A stretch of 64,000 nucleotides of DNA from Cepaea nemoralis (GCA_014155875.1 JACEFZ010017398.1:398501-462500), one strand, 5' to 3'. Positions 49,764-61,308 are shown, counted from the stretch's first letter. Translations and numbers: made by a program. Notes: generated from the letters alone by a model not told the origin.

Positions 49764-50139
49764 AAAGTTTATTTTATCTTATAAAATAAAAGTTTATATA
49801 TTTTTATACTCAGCATTGATGTAAACCATTTTATGCATTTCATAAATATATTTATATGTTGATTCTAGCTTTAATGTTTTATTTAAAGTAATGTTTTAAT
49901 CTGAAATATTGATTCAAACCTAGTTTTGGCTAGTTTGTACAATTTAATACACAAATTGTCCTAGTATCTTTAGTCGAGTACATATATTTTTTATCTAAAA
50001 TATTGATTTTACCTTTTATTTTTGAAAGCATCCTTCGAGTGTATATATCTTTTCTTGTAACTTGTTTATGCTTCTGTCTAGAATGTTAATACGAGGTATC
50101 TCTGTGGTAACACTCTGTTGGACGTCCCATGTGTAAATC

Positions 50140-50755
50140 AGAATGAGATGGTGATCACATCGTGATTGTAACTGACTCAGAAAGCATGCTGAGTAGGGTG
50201 AGGACAAGCAAGCTTCATGCAGAGTGGCTTGCTTCGCTTCGGAAGTCATGGGTGGCAAGCATCGTCTAGATCTTTTCTCCGGGGCATGCCGGTGTTCTGG
50301 GGAATGAACAGGCAGACAGATTGGCTGGCTCTGCAAAACTTGGTGGAGTATTGATGCATGATAAGGCAGACGTGGTTGCGGCCTTGTGGGAGCACGTGTA
50401 CACCTCGGAGGAGCAAATGGATCACCATGGTCTGGTAAGAATGCGACAGCGAGAAGTGACAAGGGGATCTGGCCAATGCTCGACGCTTAGAGGAAAGGCG
50501 AGATGCACATATAATCAGATTGCTACTGGTACTATTGGGATTGGTCTGGCAAGAATGCAACAATGAGAAGTGATGAGGGGATCTGGCCGATGCTCAATGC
50601 TTAGAGGAAAGGTGAGACGCACAAGTAATCAGATTGCTACTGGTACTATTGGGATTGGAACTCTTCGCTGGTTTCTGAGGATGGGGATGGAGTGCTTATG
50701 GGAATGCACCGAATGCTGTGATGTCGGTTCCTAAATCAATCAATCAATCAATCAT
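50140..50755 (+). pseudogene. Decayed RNase H-type fragment with internal duplication
   Basis: Recognisable pieces are 'GACRCSGE' at the PGHAGV-GNE position and an open part (50321-50566): 'AGSAKLGGVLMHDKADVVAA', 'EEQMDHHGLVRMRQREVTRG' and 'TYNQIATGTIGIGLARMQ'. A 108-110-bp segment is tandemly duplicated (about 50436-50545 and 50546-50656). It ends in an (AATC)n tail at about 50735-50757, like the (AACT)n tail of the copy at 11387. It is a retrotransposed relic. Confidence 0.7.
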
Positions 50756-50784
50756 ATTTCTATCTGATTATATCAAAGTTAGAT

Positions 50785-50925
50785 GCATGTCCTTTACAGG
50801 ATGTTGATGTCAACCCCAGCATTTATTGGCAGTTTGTGATTTACTCATCATTATGTGCCATGCTGAAAAGCATGGTTCATTTACTAGGCAGTTCAGAATT
50901 TACCATAGCTTTCTAATGACACTTC
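50785..50925 (-). mobile_element. Diverged SINE relic
   Basis: 'tgtcctttacaggatgttga', 'tgtcaaccccagcatttatt' and later 'tttactaggcagtt...ttaccatagctttct' correspond to the minus orientation of the SINE family with a small insertion. The head is missing. 50926-51214 holds nothing identifiable. Confidence 0.5.
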
Positions 50926-51214
50926 ATGCCATCAGAATCAACGCAATAATGTCTACTTATAAATTGCCAGTGGCTAACTTTGAATACTTTATTTGGTATG
51001 TCGGGGAATTTTGAAACTGTTTCTTTTTTCCTGTTGGTTTGACTTTCTTTGTAATGGCTCAAAATCAGATCAAGGCATCAGTTCCATGCACTTTGTAGAT
51101 TAAGTACCTTTGTTTGTTTTGTTTTTTTATGTTAAAGGGAAAATAATATGATGATGAAGTGAACTGATCACCATAAATCTTACCTAGCATATGTGAAAGT
51201 GAAGAATGTAACAC

Positions 51215-52345
51215 ACTTTCAGTAAATTTGTATATTATTATATGCTGCCAGTAAATTTGTGTGCTATTCTATACTGCCAGTAAATTTGTGTGTTACATGC
51301 TGCTAGTAAATTTGTCTGTTATTATATCTTGCCAGTACATTTATGTGTTATTATATGTTGCCAGTAAATTTATGTGTTGTTATTATATGCTGCCAGTAAA
51401 TTTATGTGTTGTTATATGCTCACAGTAAATTTGTGTATTATTTATTATATGCTGCCAGAAAATTTGTGTATTATTATATGCTGCCAGTAAATTTGTGTAT
51501 TATTATATGCTGCCAGTAAATTTGTGTGTTATATGCTGCCAGTAAATTTGTATATTATTATAAGTTGCCAGTAAATTTGTGTGTTATCATATGCTGCCAG
51601 TAAATTTGTGTGTTATCATATGCTGCCAGTAAATTTGTGTTATTGTATTCTGCCAGTAAGTTTGTGTGTTATTATATGCTGCCAGTAAATTTGTGTTATT
51701 ATATGCTGCCAGTAAATTGTGTGTTATTATATGCTGCCAGTAAATTTGTGTATTATTATATGCTGCCAGTAAATTTGTGTATTATTATATGCTGCCAGTA
51801 AATTGTGTGTTTTTATATGCTGCCAGTAAATTGTGTGTTATTATATGCTGCCAGTAAATTGTGTGTTATTATATGCTGCCAGTAAATTGTGTGTTATTAT
51901 ATGCTGCCAGTAAATTGTGTGTTATTATATGCTGCCAGTAAATTGTGTGTTATTATATGCTGCCAGTAAATTGTGTGTTATTATATGCTGCCAGTAAATT
52001 GTGTGTTATTATATGCTGCCAGTAAATTGTGTGTTATATGCTGCCAGTAAATGTGTGTATTATTATATGCTGCCAATAAATTTGTGTTTAATTATATGCT
52101 GCCAATAAATTTGTGTAATATTATATACTGGCAGTAAATTTTTGTTATTATATGCTGCCAGTAAATTTGTGTTTTATTATGTGCTGCTAGTAAATTTGTG
52201 TTTTATTATATGCTGCCAGTAAATTTTTGTTTTATTATGTGCTACCAGTAAATTTGTGTTTTATTATGTGCTGCTAGTAAATTTGTGTTTTATTATATGC
52301 TGCCAGTAAATTTGTGTCTTATATGTTGCCAGTAAATATGCATAT
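51215..52345. repeat. 27-29-bp minisatellite
   Basis: About 40 units of tatgctgccagtaaatttgtg plus tgttatta. Length varies by small deletions (ttt/tt, loss of 'ttatta'). Homogeneity is highest around 51780-52030. It lies in the intron directly before the first internal SPG7 exon at 52401. Confidence 0.93.
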
Positions 52346-52400
52346 TATTCATGTATGGAGACAAATACGTTAAAACATGGGTATTATTTGTGTCTTTCAG

Positions 52401-52527
52401 CTCGTGGATAATGCTGGCACTGCAGCTGATTGGGGCCGTGGAGCTTTTTATCTTCATTCGTCAAATGTCTACTTTTCTCTTCAAAGGCAAGGATGGCAAC
52501 AAAACCAATATGGTTGATGTGATCTTT
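52401..52527 (+). CDS. SPG7: Paraplegin-like internal exon (transmembrane region)
   Basis: The acceptor ttgtgtctttcag ends at 52400 and the donor gtaagt starts at 52528. The 127-nt exon reads, after one base, 'SWIMLALQLIGAVELFIFIR' and 'QMSTFLFKGKDGNKTNMVDVIF'. A hydrophobic stretch of about 18 residues is followed by a charged linker. It ends on a codon boundary, in phase with the next exon. By position and hydrophobicity it is the second transmembrane helix preceding the AAA domain, with weak sequence conservation expected. No exon upstream of it is visible. Confidence 0.7.
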
Positions 52528-52589
52528 GTAAGTCCCAGGTCACGCCAGGTTTTTGTGTTGTGGATATGCGTGCATGATGTATACTGGAG

Positions 52590-52660
52590 GCGGGTATCAC
52601 AGTGGCTTAGAGCTTCCCCATCTGCTTCTCAGATGTACTGGGTTTAAATCCAGCTTACAA
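52590..52660 (+). mobile_element. tRNA-like SINE head in the SPG7 intron
   Basis: 'tatcacagtggcttagagct' (A box) and 'tgggtttaaatccagc' (B box) stand about 38 bp apart. The following body ('aaataaggcaaccatctatctggaggttgacc') has no match to the other SINEs here. The 3' limit was not identified; 52661-53039 is otherwise featureless. Confidence 0.5.
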
Positions 52661-53039
52661 ATAAGGCAACCATCTATCTGGAGGTTGACCTGGTCAAAAA
52701 ATACTGGAAAGAAGTGGGATATTTTGGCCAAAAGATGTAAATATCGCAGCTGTGTTGTAATTAGGCATATTTCAGTTAAATGCAACACAAGATGATTATC
52801 AGAAGAAGAACTATTAGTGGAAGAAGAAAAAATAAAAAGCCAGAGGATGTTATACATCTGTCTGAATCCGAGATAGTGGATTGGATATCTGTCCATCTCA
52901 GACATGGACATAAAATAAGTCTTGTGTGCACAGTTGTTTGCAGAAGCTCACTTACTGCTCAGTTGTACCTGTATAGAAGAATTCTGGTCTTTTAATCACA
53001 GTGACATCGACTAAATGATGGTGACATTTTGGGAATTTC

Positions 53040-53395
53040 TATCTCCTACATGGGGCTGTCTTTTATTGTGTGATGGGCATAGGGACCTCCAGGAGATGTC
53101 CCTAAAATTGAGTTTGTTTCATCATTACGGACAGTAAAAAGTAATGGACCCTTTTACTCACCTTGGGGTTATTGGGTACTTTGTGCTGGCCCATCTTTTT
53201 GTAGACCAATCGGCACTGGAGGGGAAATGTGGTCAATATCACAGCGTCTGCTTTTACTTTCCACGACACTTCCTGGTACCCATTTCAGGTCGACCTGGGA
53301 TGCCGTGTCAGTTTTTAAAGTCTGCTTCAGTTGGGATTTAAACATGAGCACTGTGGTGGCAGACAAGCATGCTAGCCACTGCTCTACCATGGCTT
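53040..53395 (-). mobile_element. tRNA-derived SINE, minus strand, possible
   Basis: On the minus strand 'ccatggtagagcagtggcta' (A box) is followed by 'catgtttaaatcccaa' (B box-like). A body then includes 'ggcatcccaggtcgacctga' and 'aaatgggtaccaggaagtgt'. Both boxes are plausible but no TSD was recognised. The remaining intron, 53396-53732, has a TTC run and a word shared with about 1660-1770. Confidence 0.5.
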
Positions 53396-53732
53396 CTGTT
53401 AGTGTTACTGTGTAGTCTAGATTTCATAAATGAATCACCAAAGAAACGAGAAGTCCTCTTCTTCTTCTTCTACATTCATCATTATGAATATAAAGCTGCA
53501 GTCAACTGGGACTTCATAACATCTCCATAGTGTTTTGTCTTCGAACTGAACGAGTGTATTATGGTATGCTATAGCCATTTAGGCGTTACACAAATAAAAC
53601 AAACCTTCCAATTCCATTTGTAAACATTAATTTTCTTTATTTTACACATGAAATTAATCGTGATATTTTGCAAGTGAAATGTATCTGTGAGTTTCTTCAT
53701 AAAATGACTGTTCAATGACTTTCTTTCCCCAG

Positions 53733-53882
53733 GGTGACATCCAGGAGGCCAAGTTCACTCGGGTGGACGTCAAGTCCAATGGGCAGGAAGCTATAACCTT
53801 TAAGGACGTGGCAGGGCTGTGGGAAGCCAAGATTGAAGTCATGGAGTTTGTTGATTACCTCACAGATCCACAGAGATTTAAG
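53733..53882 (+). CDS. SPG7: Paraplegin-like internal exon (start of AAA module)
   Basis: The acceptor ctttctttccccag ends at 53732 and the donor gtctgt at 53883 is weak but legal. The exon has exactly 50 codons. 'GDIQEAKFTRVDVKSNGQEA' leads into 'ITFKDVAGLWEAKIEVMEFV' and 'DYLTDPQRFK'. The FKDVAG...EAK.EV.EFVDYL..P.RF block is the signature entry of FtsH/m-AAA proteases, and the wording is closest to paraplegin. It continues in phase into 55664. Confidence 0.9.
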
Positions 53883-54964
53883 GTCTGTTATGTATTTACT
53901 TGTCTTAAATGTGCAGGACAGGTACAGGTTGTTGCATGGCAAATGCTCCATAAGGGTGTCAAATGTTAGGTCTTGGCTTATACTTTTTGTTTTAAATATA
54001 TACAAGTTGTTTGTAAAGTCTCACTACACTTTGTATGTAGAACAAATTTGAAAAATGAAGTACACGATGTCATTAAAAAAAATTTGGTCCACAGTCCATC
54101 ATGAAGCAGCATGCAGCAGATGACTGTTGTCTGCTGGAGTAATTCTTTGCACTCAAAAAAGAATGATGTTATCAATGGAAGAAATAATGTTTTTGGTTGA
54201 AAAAGTGTTTTGAAATGGTGGTCGATACACACGAATAGTTGTTGAAAGATTTATAGCAAGATTTCTGATAAACAAACTCCTCATCGTATTATGGTTAGAC
54301 ATTTGTTAAGTTATAATGAATTCTTCATTAATACTTTCTAGCTTCCCCAAAACAGTGTTAGACCACAGCAGTGACTATTGTAATTAACTTAATGAATTTT
54401 GTAGCACATTTTTTATGATGTCATGTACTTCATTTTTCAAATTTGTTCTGCATACAAAGTGTAGCGAGACTTTACACACACCCGGTGTAAGCACCAAAGG
54501 AGGAACCTGATTTGGGTTTGTGATATGATAGGGCCATCACATTTTGTAGGCCTGAGTGCATGGAAGAATAGGTGATCAGTCTTTCCCTCTCTTACTGGAT
54601 GTCACATATACTAGTTCATGACATATTGAGGTGGGAAGACATGTTTTCTGTCTCACCTTCTCAGAAAATTCTATCAATTATCTGGTACTCATTTTACAAG
54701 CAAGAATCAACTTGAGGATTTTACTGGTTTAAAAAAAAAATCTGTTGAAGGCAACAGCGCACACTATATTTTGCATACAAAAAGGGTCAGAAGCAAGTCA
54801 CCTTGCCTAATTACGTAGCGACCATGTATAATTTGATATCCTGACACTTTGTGTTTCTTTCCTTGTTTCTGCTCTGGGTGTTTATTTAAATAGGGCTCAA
54901 ATGTTTGCTACTGTTCCTAGTTTCAAATTTCTTTTAGTATGTTTTAAAAATCATCATTAATTGC
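53883..54964. other. Intron sequence without genes
   Basis: Inverted similarity links about 54010-54060 ('agtctcactacactttgtatgtagaacaaatttgaaaaatgaagtacacgatgtcat') and 54415-54475 (its inverse with few changes). It brackets about 350 bp, so 54005-54490 may be a non-autonomous element with about 60-bp terminal inverted repeats. 54520-54562 repeats a word from 6865-6905. No ORF is supported. Confidence 0.6.
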
Positions 54965-55655
54965 CATGCCGATTAGCCTGTGTGGCCACTGCTCGCAATC
55001 TCACATGATCACCAGTCTTGAATCAGTTCTGTGTTTCTGTTTCATTTATGCCATGTGGCCAAGCCATCCAGATATTTATCTCTCTGCCTCTCATTTGCTC
55101 TTTTCCCTTCAATCTTGCCAGTTGTCACTAAGTTAACTAGTTCATTCCTCCTCATAATGTGCTAAAAATCTTGACTGTCTGTATCTAATTTCTCAAATAA
55201 ATTTACAGTTTTCATTTGTTGTAGGAGCCAGCTGCCTGGCTGAGGGGTTAGCAGCTTTCTCCGTTAATTCCGAATACTCTCGTAGTCAACGTGAGCGGAC
55301 GAGAATTAGAAGTGGTTCGAGTCACGCTAGTGACTTATGAGAGTATGCAGCCGGTCGCTCAGAAAGTCATGGCGTGCTGATGAGCGTAATCTAGCCTAGG
55401 AATCAACATACAGCTGAATGATGCTGGTGTTGACCGCAATATCCTGAAACAGGATGGAAACGCGGGAAAAAAAAAATTGTTGTAGGACTTGCTCATTGAT
55501 ATTTCTGTCTATCCATGTTATTCTTGCATTTTCCTCAGAAACCACATTTCCACTGCCATTAGATGTTTCTTAACTTGTCTGCTTATTGTCCATGCTTCAC
55601 ATCCATTTAATAATATAGTTTATAGTTTTAAAAATAGTGTATGTTTATTGATTGT
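54965..55655 (-). pseudogene. LINE-B fragment, minus strand, split by a SINE
   Basis: Minus-strand pieces match the C-terminal parts at 900-1200 and 14530-14760: 'ANERQRDKYLDGLA' with a downstream 'WHK', a 'LVTTGKIEGKR' block, and beyond the SINE 'MWFLRKMQE' with its distal region to about 55655. There are many stops. It lies in the intron before the Walker A exon, antisense to the gene. Confidence 0.7.
55227..55476 (+). mobile_element. tRNA-derived SINE, full-length
   Basis: A 250-bp SINE with A box (ctggctgaggggttagc), B box (gtggttcgagtcac), the family body and an A10 tail. An 11-bp TSD, ttgttgtagga, stands at 55216-55226 and 55477-55487. It is inserted in the minus-strand LINE-B relic. 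Confidence 0.88.
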
Positions 55656-55663
55656 GATTGTAG

Positions 55664-56465
<802 letters not shown>

Positions 56466-56479
56466 GAGAATATCAAAAC

Positions 56480-56556
56480 CCCCTCTGCCGTGCGTCCACC
56501 TTGACGAGGTAGAGGGGCTTGAGCGTTCCAATGACCCCAAGAGCTATGCCGACGGT
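56480..56556 (+). ncRNA. Candidate HDV-like self-cleaving ribozyme at the LINE 5' end
   Basis: The very first bases of the element, CCCCTCT (56480-56486, P1), pair perfectly with AGAGGGG (56511-56517). Between them lie GCCG (56487-56490, P2), and ACC (56498-56500) pairing with GGT (56508-56510) around a 7-nt loop (P3/L3). After P1' a CTTG/CAAG stem (P4, 56518-56541) can form. A CCGA at 56549-56552 fits the catalytic C-N-R-A junction, followed by CGGT (56553-56556), which closes P2. Cleavage would fall exactly at the element-TSD border. The gap between P2 and P3 and the short P4 are weaknesses. Confidence 0.55.
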
Positions 56557-56756
56557 AGCACAGCTACTGGTAGGGTCACCCATGTCGGACAGGTCAAGGG
56601 AGAGGGACCAGACGAAGTGACGCACAAACCTGCTGCCATGTAGGTAGACTGGGGACAGTCAAAGGCTAGGGAAAGCATCCCAAACAAATGCTTGTCGAAA
56701 TCGGATGTACTGAGCCACAGGCTTGACAAAGAAGTGCAACGTAACTTTATCATTTC

Positions 56757-59700
56757 ATGATGCCACAGATGAAAATTAATCGTTATGATGCTAATCCCGT
56801 GAAGTCCCATCAGGCGGTGATAGTGCCGGGCCCCCTGCCTCGAGGGGGTCCACCCATGACTACTGGTGGTCACCTTCCCCTGTGCTGTGGAGTCAAGGCA
56901 CAGAGGAGTAAGTTAAGAGTTATTGACCAAACACCCCGGACACTCAACATACTACAATGGAATGCAGAAGGAGTTTATAACAAGAAAGCCTCCCTAACAC
57001 AGCGTCTTCATAAAGATAGAATAGATGTGGCATGCATTCAAGAGACACACCTCAACGCCAATCGCACATTTTCAGTCAAGGGATATCAGGCCACACGTTT
57101 CGACCGCGAAGGACACAAAGGAGGAGTTGTAATACTTACACGAAATACAATACCTTGCAGCGAAGTATCTGTGATCTCTGACAACCAAACGGAAATTATA
57201 GGTGTTGATATAATGATAAAGGACGTGAAAATAAGAATTTACAATCTGTATAGCCCGGCAGATAAGGATCTTACACTCTCAAACATGGAAATAACTGACA
57301 CAAATTGCATTGTTGTCGGAGACTTTAATAGCCGTTCAGAAAGATGGGGATACCCAGATACTGACAAAAGAGGAGATGAAGTGGAGGACTGGGAAATAGA
57401 CTCAAATCTCCATCTACTCAACAAAGCGGATGACACACCGAGCTTCTACTCCAGAAGATGGCTTACCACTTCTACTCCAGACTTAGCTTTCTGCACAGGA
57501 GACATCCTCCACAAAATCGATCGCCATGTGCTTGACCAATTAGCAGGTAGTGACCACAGACCAATCAAGCTTGTAATAAATATGGAGTATGTTCCACAGG
57601 AGCAAAAGCCTTTGCCCCGTTGGAATTACAAACGAGCAGATTGGGACAGATTTGCCATACTAACAGACAAATATTGTGAAAACATAAATACACGATATGG
57701 CAACATGAAGCAAATGGTGGAAAGTCTAAACAGAGCAATAATACAGGCGGCCACTGAGTCTATTCCAAGAGGAGCGAGGAAAAATTACAAACCATACTGG
57801 ACTGAAGAACTACAAATTTTGGAGGACAAAGTTGAAGATGCTAGGAAGACCGCAGAGAGAGAACAAACAACTGAAGCGAACATCTCTCTCAAAGCCATCT
57901 CAGCAAAATATAAAAGAACAGTAAATCAAACAACAAGAGATTGTTGGAGGGAAAAAACAGAAAACCTGAATTTTGACAGGGATGGAAACAAACTATGGAA
58001 ACTAGTGAAAGCCATGAACAATGAAGGACCTAGAAACAAACAAATAACAATTAAACAAGGAAATGCCTTGCTTACAGGAAAAATGGCTGCAAATGCACTA
58101 ATGGAACACTATGCCAGTGCAAACCACATTGATATTACAGCCGAACAGAAGAAAGCAATCAACGATAAACAGATACATCATAGATATACAGAGACAGCAG
58201 CAGAATATATGATGGCAAATCTAACAATGGAAGAAATGGAACAGGCAATGTATACCCTAAAAAAGAAGACATCACCAGGAAAGGATGGAATCACAAATGA
58301 AATGCTAATAGGACTAGGCACTAAGGCAAAAAAGAAACTACTAGCAGTCCTAAACTACAGCTGGAAGAGGGGAATAGTCCCACAGGCATGGAAGGAAGCT
58401 ATACTAATACCAGTCCCAAAGAAAGGAAAAGACCTGGAAGAACCAAATGGCTATCGACCTATCAGTCTTCTTAGCTGTGTAGGAAAATTAATGGAACGCA
58501 TTATCAATGGCAGGCTAACATGGCATCTGGAAGAAAACCAACTCTTAACACCTCACCAAGCAGGATTCAGAAAGTACAGATCCACTGAAGATCAAATAAC
58601 CTATATAGCTCAGGAAATAGAGGATGCCTTCCAAGAGAAAAAGCACACACTAGCAGTCTGGATAGATTTAGAAAAAGCATTTGATAAAGTATGGAAGGAA
58701 GGACTGAAAGTAAAACTACAAAAAATGCATGTCTGTGGGAAAATGTACAAATGGATCAGCCACTACCTTGAGAACAGAACTGCCAGGACAAAAGTACAAG
58801 GACAAACCAGCAAAATGATGCTGTTGGAGCAAGGTGTCCCCCAAGGAGGAGTTCTTTCACCAACATTATTCCTAGCATATATAAACGACATCACGGAAAA
58901 TTTTCCAGCCAGAGTACACACATCATCCTTTGCAGATGACCTAGCCATATGGACATCTGAAGAATATATTAGTACAGCTAACAGCAGAATACAGCAAGCC
59001 CTATTAGCGCTAGAGGACTGGTCAAAATCATGGCTAGTGAAGATAAGTGAGGAGAAAACAACATGCACAGTGTTCTCCCTCTCAACTAAAACTCAGCAAC
59101 CTAAGCTGGTATTGAATGGAAAAATATTGCGCCATGAAGAAAATCCAAACTATCTAGGAGTCACCTTTGATCGTCGCCTGACATGGAAGACACAGGTTGA
59201 GAAAAATCGAACAAGAGCAAGGCAAAGAATGGCAATCATGAAAAAGCTTGCTGGTACAACGTGGGGAGCAGATGAGAAAGTTCTCAAGAAGTTATATACT
59301 GGACGGGTGAGGCCAGTACTGGAATATGGCATTGCAGCTTGGGCAACAGCAGCTAAGTCAAACTTTAACAAAATAAGTAGAGTCCAAAATCAAGGAATGC
59401 GAATCATAACTGGAAGCCTGAAGACAACGCCTATTAATGAATTAGAAAAGATCACTTGTTTACAACCAATGCAGGATAGAAGAGATAGCAGAGCCCAGCA
59501 ACAAGCTGAAAAATTTAGAAGATTGACAGACCACCCTATGTATAAAAGGTTTAGTGGTTTTGGAAAGGGAAGACTGAAGCGTAGCAACTTTGTAGAAACT
59601 GCAAAACGAAAGATTAGGGCAGATCCCATACTTAACATATCAACAGTCAAACCCATTTATAATGCAGACAAGTTCCCAGCTTGGAGACAGCAGCAACTGC

Positions 59701-60608
59701 CTGAGATGATAGAAAACATTCCTGGTATTGAGAAAAAGAACACTCAGCATGAAACCGAAAGAAGAGAAATAACCCTAAACTACATAAAAGAACATTACCC
59801 AAGCAGCAATTGGACCCATGCATATACAGATGGATCAGCCAAAAATTCAGTAGAGAATGGAGGAGGAGGAATTCTCCTAAATTTAAAAAATGGAGTGAAA
59901 AAAACACATTCAGTGGCAACTGGAAAGTTTTCAAGTAACTTCAAAGCGGAGGTAGAGGCTCTGAAAACTGCAGCAGAAATGCTCTTGATGGAGGAAAATA
60001 AAGACACGCAAATAGCTATCTTTACAGATGCAAAGTCAGCTGTCTCAATACTGAAGAGCAAAAACAGCACAGAACTAGCTGACCTAAGAGCAGCACTCCA
60101 TGGTCTATGCCAGAAATCCAAAAAAGTTGTAATACAGTGGATCCCATCACATTGCAGTATACCTGGAAATGAAGAGGCTGACAGACTGGCAAAAGAGGGC
60201 GGACGACTACCACAGCCTGACATAGACATAACCTATAATGAGGCAAAGAGGTTGATAAAAAGCACTTATAGAACCAAATGGGAATCAGAGCATCCAGGCC
60301 ACCAGAAGGATGATGCATATTACAAACTCGACCGAAGAGAACAAGTAGCAATCTTCAGACTCCGCACAGGACATAACAGGCTGAAATACCACTTGTTCAA
60401 CAAACTAAAGATAGGAGATACAGATGAATGTAATTGTGGAACTGGTAAAACGACAGCTAACCATTTGCTGCAAGAGTGCCCAATATATGCAGAACAGAGA
60501 AAGATATTTTGGCCCACACCTGCTTCATTCGAGGACAAGCTTTATGGAGATATCAACAAGCTCAAGTCGACTGCAGGTTACTTTAACTGTATTCAGGTTG
60601 ACATTTAA
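56757..60608 (+). CDS. LINE-C polyprotein: endonuclease, reverse transcriptase, RNase H
   Basis: An intact 1283-residue ORF. The endonuclease is at about 62-275 (LNILQWNAEGV, IQETH at 94-98, VVGDFNSR near 187, GSDHRP near 264). The RT is at about 485-760 (KTSPGKDGI, NGYRPISLLS, motif A AVWIDLEKAFDKV with Asp 637, GVPQGGVLSPTLF, motif C SSFADDLAIW with Asp 727-728). RNase H is at about 1020-1150, with all acidic positions (YTDGS with Asp 1024, FKAEVEAL, IFTDAKSA with Asp 1091, WIPSHCSIPGNEEADRLA). A C-terminal C-x-C...H-x4-C finger (CNCGTGKTTANHLLQEC) follows. EN nicks the target, RT copies the RNA from the nick and RNase H clears the template. The true start could be any early Met; 56757 is the first of the long frame. 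Confidence 0.95.
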   Translation: MMPQMKINRYDANPVKSHQAVIVPGPLPRGGPPMTTGGHLPLCCGVKAQRSKLRVIDQTPRTLNILQWNAEGVYNKKASLTQRLHKDRIDVACIQETHLNANRTFSVKGYQATRFDREGHKGGVVILTRNTIPCSEVSVISDNQTEIIGVDIMIKDVKIRIYNLYSPADKDLTLSNMEITDTNCIVVGDFNSRSERWGYPDTDKRGDEVEDWEIDSNLHLLNKADDTPSFYSRRWLTTSTPDLAFCTGDILHKIDRHVLDQLAGSDHRPIKLVINMEYVPQEQKPLPRWNYKRADWDRFAILTDKYCENINTRYGNMKQMVESLNRAIIQAATESIPRGARKNYKPYWTEELQILEDKVEDARKTAEREQTTEANISLKAISAKYKRTVNQTTRDCWREKTENLNFDRDGNKLWKLVKAMNNEGPRNKQITIKQGNALLTGKMAANALMEHYASANHIDITAEQKKAINDKQIHHRYTETAAEYMMANLTMEEMEQAMYTLKKKTSPGKDGITNEMLIGLGTKAKKKLLAVLNYSWKRGIVPQAWKEAILIPVPKKGKDLEEPNGYRPISLLSCVGKLMERIINGRLTWHLEENQLLTPHQAGFRKYRSTEDQITYIAQEIEDAFQEKKHTLAVWIDLEKAFDKVWKEGLKVKLQKMHVCGKMYKWISHYLENRTARTKVQGQTSKMMLLEQGVPQGGVLSPTLFLAYINDITENFPARVHTSSFADDLAIWTSEEYISTANSRIQQALLALEDWSKSWLVKISEEKTTCTVFSLSTKTQQPKLVLNGKILRHEENPNYLGVTFDRRLTWKTQVEKNRTRARQRMAIMKKLAGTTWGADEKVLKKLYTGRVRPVLEYGIAAWATAAKSNFNKISRVQNQGMRIITGSLKTTPINELEKITCLQPMQDRRDSRAQQQAEKFRRLTDHPMYKRFSGFGKGRLKRSNFVETAKRKIRADPILNISTVKPIYNADKFPAWRQQQLPEMIENIPGIEKKNTQHETERREITLNYIKEHYPSSNWTHAYTDGSAKNSVENGGGGILLNLKNGVKKTHSVATGKFSSNFKAEVEALKTAAEMLLMEENKDTQIAIFTDAKSAVSILKSKNSTELADLRAALHGLCQKSKKVVIQWIPSHCSIPGNEEADRLAKEGGRLPQPDIDITYNEAKRLIKSTYRTKWESEHPGHQKDDAYYKLDRREQVAIFRLRTGHNRLKYHLFNKLKIGDTDECNCGTGKTTANHLLQECPIYAEQRKIFWPTPASFEDKLYGDINKLKSTAGYFNCIQVDI

Positions 60609-61308
60609 ATGTACATGAAGAAGTATTTAGACTGCCACACTTCATACCACAGGCATGTCGGTTACACAAGCCTCCCAGAGGCATGAAATGGAATATTGCT
60701 TGGATAGCAAATCCATTACGTGGAAAGTCCGAATCGAAAGCTCACTGTGTGGGCTTCATAAAAGGTGGAAAAAGCGTCCTAGTGGCACAAAATGGAATAT
60801 TGCTTGGATAGCAAATCCATTACGTGGAAAGTCCGAATCGAAAGCTCACTGTGTGGATGTCATCTGCAAACTGCATTCTTCTGGCTTCTGGAAGAACAGC
60901 CTATGGTGAACGGAAGGCCCAATATACGGAAGTGAGGCTAAGCAGCCATGTGCAGGACGTGACGATTCCTTGGGTGAGCCCAGTACCAGAGCGCTGTGTG
61001 ATGGCTCTGCAATTATGGAAGCCTCCTTGGATGGCGGGGAATGCCCATGGTCTGCCCCTGCCTTCCCTTGAGGGCCGACCAGGATGCCTTTGGCTGTTCT
61101 ATATGGGCCAGCTGGGATGGGAGATAACACCACAACAGTGAGAGTCTAACGTCCTAAGAAACCCCCCGGGAAGGTTAACCCGGTCAACAAATGCCCGCAG
61201 AAGTCGGATGTGTCGGCCTAACGGCGCAAGGACGCAGCTCTGCTGTAAACAGGCACAACGCAATCACGTCCGGAAAAAAAACTCCGGATGAACGAAGAAG
61301 AAGAAGAA
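60609..61308 (+). other. LINE-C 3' UTR with internal duplication and GAA tail
   Basis: It contains a tandem duplication of about 100 bp ('aaatggaatattgcttggat', 'agcaaatccattacgtggaa', 'agtccgaatcgaaagctcac' at 60686-60750 and 60789-60855). A terminal 150-bp module follows, also found as a 5'-truncated insertion at 366-501 and partly at 28383-28470. The recognition sequence for the element's own RT probably lies in this last module. Confidence 0.75.

Larger units (their letters stand above)
56480..61308 (+). mobile_element. Full-length Ingi-like LINE (LINE-C)
   Basis: A 4829-bp element bounded by an exact 14-bp TSD, gagaatatcaaaac, at 56466-56479 and 61309-61322. It has a 277-bp leader that starts with a foldable 5' end, a single intact ORF (56757-60608), a 0.7-kb 3' UTR and a (GAA)n tail. 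There is no ORF1. One ORF with EN, RT and RNase H, plus a possible 5' ribozyme, fits the Ingi clade. An exact TSD and an unbroken ORF mean a young, possibly active copy. It lies in the sense direction in the presumed intron after the SPG7 Walker A exon. Confidence 0.93.

Noticed and set aside
51215..52345. CRISPR-like or protein-coding repeat (MLPVN-type frames)
   Set aside because: Unit length drifts between 27 and 29 bp, there are no spacers, and open frames are short and inconsistent.
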